From a virus: DNA of 21,653 nt. Location: positions 1-21,653 of IMG/VR virus record IMGVR_UViG_3300033155_003174; one strand, written 5' to 3'. Below, one piece after another: positions 17,101-21,653 of this stretch. Position 1 is the first letter of the stretch; every line of letters begins with the position of its first letter. The position numbers were made by a program, and so were the translations under genes. Under the pieces are notes generated by a model, which saw nothing but the letters and a program-made list of their open reading frames with translations, had not been told where the DNA came from and ran no database searches.

Positions 17101-19925
17101 TGCAAAATGATTACACATTTTTTTGGGATGCTATCTTTTTTGTCTCTTCCTCTTTAATTAGACCATCTCCTATTCTTTCGAGAAAGCAAGAGATTCAAAG
17201 TAAATATTCAGTTGTAACCCCTACTGGGATGGAATCTCTCGTATTGGCGTCCACAAGTCCCACTTATTTGAGTACTTATGAAAATGCGTTTTCGTCCGCC
17301 TTTCCTCTGGGAAGAATACAGGGATGGGGAGGAAACGCTAAATTTGAGGCTGATAAGTTCGCGGGCTATGTTGAAGATGGAATTTTTACTTCAGCTTCTG
17401 CTACTCCATTTTACGATAAATATGAATTATACAATCTCAATATGAGATTAAAAAATAAGGATATGTCACTAATCCCAGAATTTAGAATTGGAGAGCATAT
17501 TCAAAAATATTTAACGGATTCAAATGGCTTTGTCTCCGAAAATACGGCATCGTTTTCAATTTTTGGTGTGGATTCTTCATTGGCGCCCCGAAATAGCTCA
17601 GAGGATAATTTTTATCGCATTTATTCTTTCTCTGATTTTATGGAATATTTTGAAGTTTTTGATGAAGATCACAAAGAGTTTGATTTGCCAAAAACACTAA
17701 CGCTTTCTTGTAAGGCGTTGATGAAGTTTATTCCTTACGACGGGTTTTATCCAGCGGAAAGGACATTGGATATAGCCAGTTCCTTTTCTCAATCATACTC
17801 TTCTTATATTTCTTGTTCCGGAGGTACTCTCACCAACGGCTCCCTTTCGGATCCTCTTCGCATGCGCCCCGTTTACGAGCCTCTGTTTTCGCCAGGAATT
17901 TTATTTAATACTATTAAATCCGGTGTTGCTGTGGATTATCCTGTGTATAGTTCTCCATTTCGCAGGATAACTTACCAGACCGGCAGCGATCCCCTCGCCC
18001 CCGGCGCCTCAGGTTATCCCCAAGCAATTGGAGAGAGGGTGTCTGGAGAGGATGGCTGGTCCCATAGATTTAATTTTGAGAAATTATTAAATCCAGAAGA
18101 AATAAATAATATTCCGCTAGTTGATATGAACGGATCTGATAAAATAAGATTAGACATTACTTCTTCCTTATCCGATGCACCTTCTGGTCGCAATCAATAT
18201 AAAATGATGATAAATAACTTTTTGGGAGAAGTGCCAAGCTTTTTCTTAAATGAATTGACAACTCAAAAATCAAATAAAGAAGAAGAATTTATATTTAAGC
18301 CAGGAACGTCGTATGGAATGAGGGTCAAGATGCATCGGAGCATGAATCAAGAAAGAACCGGTTCTGTATCTTTTGGCCTCGGAGGCGGGAAATTTCAAGT
18401 ACCCCAAGATGTTCCAACGGCCGATCCTGATCTTTACGAAACAATTACAATGTATAGTCGCCCATCGGCATTTGGCCCTCCTGTGGCAGGTACAGATCGT
18501 ACCTTAAGTGGTACTATAAATTCCGATAGTATGGGTGGAGTTAATCCGTCCTTTACCCCTCCTTATTACAACGGGGAATCATGGGCAGATATTCTATATA
18601 ACAGCGGCCCAAGCACGGGTTCTGTCACACTTGATGAGGTTCTTGCTTCTGCATCTGTAAAGTTTTTAAGAATATTTCCTGACACAGACGCTTGGCCAAA
18701 TCCGGAGTTTTCATCGCTCACTGTGGGTGATTATCCTATGCGCGCCGCGAATGCGGATAAATACGCCATGCAATTAAGTGCTTCTGTTAATTTATTTAGA
18801 AAGGACTCTGATAATCGGTGGACCATTCAAACTAAATTTGAAACTCCAATTTTAAATTTTGGTGACAAAACTAAAAGACCACTAGGATTAGAAGAATTGG
18901 CTCTTCCTTCTTCCGGATCCGGAGACGGTCCCGCCTTTCTCCTTGGATTTGGAGGACAAACCAGTACTCCCATAGGAATGTGGCACCAATTTGGTCTAAT
19001 TCCAGAAGAAAATCAAGGAATTTATTTAAGCATCGGAGATATACCATCCGCCTTCCTCAGTTATCAGGAGCTACCGCCTTTTTATCCTACTTCTTTGGAT
19101 TCTCTAGCTGATATTGTGGGCTTTGAAAAGACGGGTCGAAAGCTGGGCCAGTTAAGGGACTCTAAAACTGTTTATGAGGCAATAGTGGCAGTTCCATTTA
19201 TTGAGCAACCGGATACAAATCAGGAAAAGACATTTTTTGAGCTTCCGAAAATAGCCTCTTTCGATCCTGCTTCTAAAATAGAAGATAGGGATCCAAGTGT
19301 TTTATTCCCGTCGAGCACGAGTCAAGACATTCTGGATATGGCCGACAAGATTAAGAATAAATATGTTTTCCCGCCACAATTTGACTTTATAAGAAACCCG
19401 ATGGCACTACCGGTCGCGATGTACATTTTTGAATTTAAACACACTTTTGATAAAAATGATTTGTCCCATATATGGCAAAATCTTTCTCCTAAGTTTGGAA
19501 CTCAATATAAGGAAGCACTATCAACAATCTCTCATCCACTTCTAACGGGCCAAATGCTTAAGTCTATGGAGGGAAAAGTAAGATGGATGGTTTTCAAGGT
19601 GAAACAAAGAGCAAAGGCCGATTATTATAGCAATATTGTGGGCGCCCCGAAAACAGAAGAGCACCTATTTGGTTATAATTGGCCTTATGACTATTTTTCA
19701 ATGGTTGAGTTTGCAAAAATAGATGCAAAGGTAAATTTTGGGAAGGAACCAGATATACCAATTAGAACGCTTTCAACAGCCTCTTCTGGATTGTTGAGAA
19801 CTACCTTTAGCAGTGATGTATCGCAAACTTCGATAAGAACAACTCAAGATATACGCACATCACAAGTGGAAGCTACGGCAGTAGTAGATGCAGCTAAAGA
19901 AATAAAGAAGAGGGAAATTAAATAA
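11169..19925 (+). CDS. Giant baseplate protein with LamG domain and gpI/gp7-like segment, 2,918 aa
   Basis: Domains in order: an acidic N-terminus (1-190); a LamG/concanavalin-A-like domain (about 190-405) with VEFWLKKPTW, SWNHVAVSY, WKLYLNG and GSLDEFRYW; a helical block (about 490-615) with LPFIAEILEG, NIYNNLLYIYKSKGTEKSFR and LVRCYGIDD, which resembles P2 tail protein I and its T4 counterpart gp7; a helical IRTIIESHVLERNKYRNKL element near 1097-1116; a very long beta-rich, Ser/Tyr/Asn-rich middle; a C-terminal block (about 2745-2860) with MYIFEFKHTFDKNDLSHIWQ and VRWMVFKVKQRAKADYY; and a Ser/Thr-rich tail. It follows gp25 and gp6 as gp7 does in T4, but is nearly three times the length of T4 gp7 (1,032) and about 320 kDa. 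By family it should clamp the gp6 dimer and link to peripheral parts; the LamG and middle regions may bind host surface glycans. The wedge assignment is moderately sure; the receptor role is speculative. Confidence 0.65.
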   Translation: MSIRDLFLDNDNYKLLSKDPTDLRRDGESLGNISDTFKNREKFIPRVDFSEPENFAHYGSAEEYYENAITRIYGNYPYDGSSKEKQIFLNKSTYVDLWVLNNKYPRTNGYINHGLMGGYTGTTGTTVAWALTNDNEYIHMVGGPHTASQGMIGKPLQETFDDSNVYDENIYDDVGYIGKGTRESNLKCDPDNGVTVEFWLKKPTWAPAFLATDPVGESIFDLSGTNDGRFNVSITSGSGPVVRFNCLYRAQTLSNSYTPDVTTLISTGSWNHVAVSYANSGSVAEWKLYLNGNLVDTEAAASQPVEITGSLQANIGALVAAYPGEAGTALADGKLTGSLDEFRYWKTQRTSEDIGRYWFTQVYGGTNTDIANATLGVYYKFNEGITGDSSIDSSVLDYSGRISNGAWTGYTTNSRTTASAMVEAGATAEEFLDPIIYSENPLVQSVLAEMKSSGSFHDVQNGTSLYNSFPTWVVDGDDDGDGDLKKLTQIMSSYLDTLYLQIQELPTFKNIEYFSGSYAKELPFIAEILEGAGFVAPEIFANASVLSQIFQRSETEKYEENLTEIKNLIYRNIYNNLLYIYKSKGTEKSFRNLVRCYGIDDSLVKINLYSSNLTYKLENTYEYTTEKKRYAEFYNSAYFNATVYQQTSSLISDSISYISASSTDLEKYTSFTLETDIILPKKRKETDRSYFSTPFITSSIFGFHTADPTTPTDFTWATTDYDLQVYAVRPPENNNTQDAYFMLTSSQFGVELRTNVFKDAYDNKKWNICVRLKPEKTHADLVSGSSVTNYSLEFYGVQSELDVVRSEFSLSSSLSGPEYLTEPKRIYAATHRQNFTGSAIHGTDLRLGTIRYWMSYLDNDVIQSHARDSFDFGVKNPYFGEYPFVTSLLQTQIPEIETLALNWTWDVVSSSNNSGQYLVYDVSSGSSNALDKYSWLSNVTQKQHTAIGDFYPAASTVVNEEYIPLARKKNPESLNPTFNSIKISSLEDEEAFTRNRRPVNYYYTLEKSMYETISEEMLRYFSTIVSFNNLIGEPANQYRSEYKDIEKLRALFFENIENDPNIEKYIEYYKWIDSSLSTMLTQLIPASSNFTDGIRTIIESHVLERNKYRNKLVTLGSINTDIGSGLHGIGIGTYDWAIGSPTLPSSPPPTNEHCFWWKNRTNRTNPQITSGDTAVDANRNAYLSASLSVLVRSYSTPLKFSMKKEEIYGTGLTSNNNNLTNYIKSSTEFGSSDGYLIEESKVKAFLDCNDVIDPQEKKKWSFEGKNQIKSGDYYTTEGDLTAPFVAVSSSVTTGYNSLVNSQFKSGFGIENLHLDTYTQGNVPLQGPFTEKYVGGNQYRHVSLNQGNDDQTNRPEGWNIQFQAAPTALKIIHQPINLPRATFYRDLIAKRPVNIRNIKDNAAKNEIGNYSKDYQIVQTCGRKINNVAFVKAGGFNIVYIPSPYVAGMDDYAKPQRGRTEHVFVNRFSSPGSPETAGDSNGGPGLDPTSAEYSPYNDLNYRNTSVRDPYRLLLSSHVNQFGFYSDEFGIGNGPSVVNSLNYIGTGSIYQVNRNPIKQIKGSGPTTITASVYDNYWIQHPIPRTDMQYAWITASATSYNTFGYLPYSGEVSSSSGPISLVTFSSASDYVSYFRDETGPNSFIFFGEDQLLLPIETVNFTSSYYIPTVYNGLNYNIYEPLNSTGFFIGHPANSTVDAYLNNTLIPGTIVGPPASGLRGNGQASLLNAILLKRNGPYQHPTWKQIRGNENPLVRHWNNTATTAYVLSGPSYVDPVGNRKIVKFGEQKILKDPPVVSKYNPIRMGFKVAVEVESDKYPPYVTLETVRLKNTYGNDFGQFANQEITNDLRKQNAADNLCDEDSSYKAILSLYINGALDQDESPITELLYLSYPEQVYPATINCYTKRNRERLGYQNTFWKDSRLERTTLGESKFGGDNSQGFPRVQSAWALDAAQQFGDVWTGGITGLASYPIWSYSVGASGELQNDYTFFWDAIFFVSSSLIRPSPILSRKQEIQSKYSVVTPTGMESLVLASTSPTYLSTYENAFSSAFPLGRIQGWGGNAKFEADKFAGYVEDGIFTSASATPFYDKYELYNLNMRLKNKDMSLIPEFRIGEHIQKYLTDSNGFVSENTASFSIFGVDSSLAPRNSSEDNFYRIYSFSDFMEYFEVFDEDHKEFDLPKTLTLSCKALMKFIPYDGFYPAERTLDIASSFSQSYSSYISCSGGTLTNGSLSDPLRMRPVYEPLFSPGILFNTIKSGVAVDYPVYSSPFRRITYQTGSDPLAPGASGYPQAIGERVSGEDGWSHRFNFEKLLNPEEINNIPLVDMNGSDKIRLDITSSLSDAPSGRNQYKMMINNFLGEVPSFFLNELTTQKSNKEEEFIFKPGTSYGMRVKMHRSMNQERTGSVSFGLGGGKFQVPQDVPTADPDLYETITMYSRPSAFGPPVAGTDRTLSGTINSDSMGGVNPSFTPPYYNGESWADILYNSGPSTGSVTLDEVLASASVKFLRIFPDTDAWPNPEFSSLTVGDYPMRAANADKYAMQLSASVNLFRKDSDNRWTIQTKFETPILNFGDKTKRPLGLEELALPSSGSGDGPAFLLGFGGQTSTPIGMWHQFGLIPEENQGIYLSIGDIPSAFLSYQELPPFYPTSLDSLADIVGFEKTGRKLGQLRDSKTVYEAIVAVPFIEQPDTNQEKTFFELPKIASFDPASKIEDRDPSVLFPSSTSQDILDMADKIKNKYVFPPQFDFIRNPMALPVAMYIFEFKHTFDKNDLSHIWQNLSPKFGTQYKEALSTISHPLLTGQMLKSMEGKVRWMVFKVKQRAKADYYSNIVGAPKTEEHLFGYNWPYDYFSMVEFAKIDAKVNFGKEPDIPIRTLSTASSGLLRTTFSSDVSQTSIRTTQDIRTSQVEATAVVDAAKEIKKREIK
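11745..12384 (+). other. LamG / concanavalin-A-like domain inside the giant wedge gene
   Basis: Residues about 193-405 show the order expected of a LamG (Laminin_G_3) jelly roll: a first strand with VEFWLKKP, then the central SWNHVAVSY followed by WKLYLNGNLVDT, then GSLDEFRYWKTQRTSEDI near the end and a closing YYKFNEG strand. Such domains often bind carbohydrates in phage fibres and tail proteins. Confidence 0.75.
12645..13013 (+). other. gpI/gp7-like helical segment of the giant gene
   Basis: Residues about 493-615 hold consecutive amphipathic helices, an LPFIAEILEG turn, and LLYIYKSKGTEKSFRNLVR, the 'y..KGT..s.r.l...yG' pattern of tail protein I (P2 gpI). This is the main evidence for the wedge role, along with position after gp25 and gp6. 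Confidence 0.55.
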
Positions 19926-20897
19926 ATGAGGTTTATGAACAAAAAAGAAGAAGTACTTGACATAAAATTAACACAGTATGGTAAAAAACTTCTTTCCGAA
20001 GGAAAGTTGGACCCGGTATACTACGAATTTTTCGACGACAATATTCTTTATGATGCTCAATACGGTGGCGTTAGCGAAATTCAAAACGATATTGAAAATA
20101 GAATACTTTACGATACCCCTCAATTGCGAACTCAACATAAATTCACATCAGCTTCGGACAAAATTTCAGATATCTACATAAAGCAACCCGATGGAAAAGT
20201 GGTTACAATCCCCATTACCCAAGTAAAAGAAAATAATACTTTAGTTAGCCCGCTAGGAACATCAGAAGTAGATAATAATAAATTTCCTGCCTTTAAGCTA
20301 AAAATTTATGATGGAGAAATAACAAGCGTCGATACCGACTATACTTCTTCTTTTGGAAAGAGAATTCCGCAAATTAATTGCAAAATCGAAGCAACCGTTA
20401 ATATAAAAAGCATAGATGATTTTCAACACATTCAAGAATTCTCCACAGTAATGTCTCCTACAGATACCAATGGTAATTTTTTAACCGTCAACGTCCCGAC
20501 TTTTTTGCTGGAGTTAGAAGAGCAAAATGTTGAATTTTCAAATGAAAATTTTGAAATTGAAGTATTTTCTTTCTTCACTTCCTCGGGAGATCTCATGCCG
20601 TTAAGCTTTTTAACAAAAGAAAAAAATAGCAATATAGTAAATGGAATTTTAGGAGATGACATTGATGAGAACGAGGATTTTCGCTTACCTTCTAATTTAA
20701 ATACAGAATATTATTTCGATGTTGTTTTAGACGGAGATATTCAGCCCGTTGTATTTTCGAATTTATCTGCCCGGTTTAAATCTTCCGGTCTTTATGATAA
20801 TTCTGCAATGGGATCATATAAAAAAGATACAATTTTAGAAATTGCAGATATTTATTCTACTAATGTAACTGATGGTGATATAGAGGATTGCAGTTAA
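19926..20897 (+). CDS. Putative virion structural protein, 323 aa
   Basis: Function is not known. The N-terminus MRFMNKKEEVLDIKLTQYGK, then a helix, then PVYYEFFDDNILYD (residues about 36-49), is a pattern I recall at the start of unnamed structural proteins in marine myoviruses, next to large tail proteins. The rest is mainly beta-type with acidic loops: a central region (about 120-215) with repeated KIYDGEIT and TVNVPTFLLELE strands and a C-terminal block ending in Asp/Glu/Cys-Ser. The ATG directly abuts the previous TAA; a GAGGG site (about 19911-19915) lies about 10 bases upstream. A second in-frame ATG at 19935 could serve, but the first preserves the MRF start seen in relatives as I remember them. 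No enzyme motif, signal peptide or membrane segment is seen. A baseplate or tail-associated role follows only from context. Confidence 0.6.
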   Translation: MRFMNKKEEVLDIKLTQYGKKLLSEGKLDPVYYEFFDDNILYDAQYGGVSEIQNDIENRILYDTPQLRTQHKFTSASDKISDIYIKQPDGKVVTIPITQVKENNTLVSPLGTSEVDNNKFPAFKLKIYDGEITSVDTDYTSSFGKRIPQINCKIEATVNIKSIDDFQHIQEFSTVMSPTDTNGNFLTVNVPTFLLELEEQNVEFSNENFEIEVFSFFTSSGDLMPLSFLTKEKNSNIVNGILGDDIDENEDFRLPSNLNTEYYFDVVLDGDIQPVVFSNLSARFKSSGLYDNSAMGSYKKDTILEIADIYSTNVTDGDIEDCS

Positions 20898-21653
20898 TGG
20901 CTACTTTTACAAAACAAATATTGAGACAACAAAATTCTATTTCGAAACAAAGGAAGGGCGCCCCATCGCGAGTGCCGACCAAAAAGATTAAAAAATCATC
21001 ACTTTCTTTTAAAAAGTGCACATTATCTAACGTTAGTTTACTTTTTTCCCTTTCTTTAGATATAATTCTATCGGTTTCTAATAGCGGCAACCTTCCATCG
21101 ATTAACATGTCGGGGAAAAATAATATTACTCTTTTTACAATAAGCGTCTATGATTCATCCTTAAGGGACCTTTTAATATCTTCTGTTTCCGATACAACAT
21201 CTTTTTTGCAGATTGTCGATCAAAATAAAGATAAAATTGATATATCATCTATGGGATGTAAAAAGAAAATAACAGATTCTACAGTAATTAAGAATCCTTC
21301 AAGAGCAGCCACTACCACAAGAACGCCAAGTGCGACATTTTTATATCCCTATGGAGTAAAATTTGATCCAAAATCTTTTAAAGATCGTTCGTCTCCTGCC
21401 GATTTAACAATTTTTTGTTATATAATGAGAGAAACAGCCGGCTCAGGAGGAGATATTCTAGTTGACAACATTATTTATCAAAATCTCATAGTAGGCAATG
21501 CTCTTATAGCGTCTCCAAATATTATTGATCTGAGAACAAAAAAATATGATGAATATTTAGATTTTAGCATCATTAATCAGGTAGTTCCTGGAAGTGAGGC
21601 ATATTTTTCTGATCAATTTTATAGTTATGACCCTAATCAATTTTTAAAATTTA
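20897..21653 (+). CDS. Probable phage structural protein, 3'-truncated (252+ aa)
   Basis: The frame opens at ATG 20897, overlapping the previous TAA by one base (TAATG), with AGAGGA (about 20883-20888) upstream, and runs without a stop to the window end. I do not recognise a family. The first ~40 residues are strongly basic and Gln/Ser-rich (KQILRQQNSISKQRKG, then TKKIKKSSLSFKK), followed by beta-type strands (VSLLFSLSLDIILSVSNSG, NITLFTISVYDSS). After about residue 130 come a Thr/Arg-rich turn (SRAATTTRTPSATF) and then alpha/beta-type segments such as ADLTIFCYIMRE and ILVDNIIYQNLIVGNALI. The early hydrophobic stretch looks like beta strands rather than a signal peptide. Same-strand overlap with the preceding structural gene suggests another virion part. 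The C-terminus is missing, so total length is unknown. Confidence 0.6.
   Translation, partial: MATFTKQILRQQNSISKQRKGAPSRVPTKKIKKSSLSFKKCTLSNVSLLFSLSLDIILSVSNSGNLPSINMSGKNNITLFTISVYDSSLRDLLISSVSDTTSFLQIVDQNKDKIDISSMGCKKKITDSTVIKNPSRAATTTRTPSATFLYPYGVKFDPKSFKDRSSPADLTIFCYIMRETAGSGGDILVDNIIYQNLIVGNALIASPNIIDLRTKKYDEYLDFSIINQVVPGSEAYFSDQFYSYDPNQFLKF

Noticed and set aside
20860-21108. 82-codon reverse-strand frame
   Set aside because: It is antisense to the junction and start of the last, truncated gene, whose forward frame is open to the window end and better supported.

Overview
The window is a single-strand block of tail and baseplate genes from what is most likely a large-genome myovirus (contractile-tailed phage) or a closely related prophage. 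All nine genes lie on the + strand, packed end to end. The DNA is AT-rich, roughly one third G+C by eye. The support for a phage tail is the neighbouring pair of a GPW/gp25-family wedge protein (7496-7879) and a T4 gp6 / Baseplate_J-family wedge protein (7904-9697), followed by a giant gene (11169-19925) with a gpI/gp7-like helical segment. This W-J-I order (gp25-gp6-gp7 in T4) is the usual one in contractile tails. No host marker, tRNA, integrase, sheath, tube, capsid or terminase gene is in view, so host and lifestyle cannot be assigned. The style of the large structural proteins, with LamG-like and DNRLRE-like beta domains, is what I associate with marine T4-like or jumbo phages. That association is inference from memory.

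Layout: (1) 1-663 is the 3' part of an Amidase_2-type peptidoglycan amidase, probably a tail-associated or lytic enzyme. (2) 705-1670 is a 321-residue structural protein with a beta-rich middle and a His-Thr-His motif, perhaps baseplate or spike associated. (3) 1671-7496 is a 1,941-residue virion protein of unknown function with two strongly hydrophobic stretches. (4) 7496-9697 holds the wedge pair gp25 and gp6. (5) 9697-11172 is a DNRLRE-like beta-sandwich protein inserted between J and I. (6) 11169-19925 is a 2,918-residue protein with an N-terminal LamG/concanavalin-A-like domain followed by the gpI/gp7-like segment. (7) 19926-20897 and 20897-21653 (cut by the window end) are two further probable virion proteins of unknown function.

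The genes appear to form one operon. From 705 onward the cistrons abut, overlap by 1 or 4 bases, or are 24 bases apart, and no promoter or terminator is evident. The likely joint product is the baseplate wedge and its peripheral surface proteins, with the amidase helping breach the cell wall. No non-phage system (defence island, CRISPR, mobile element, RNA gene) was seen. There is no stretch above 41 bases without a gene.
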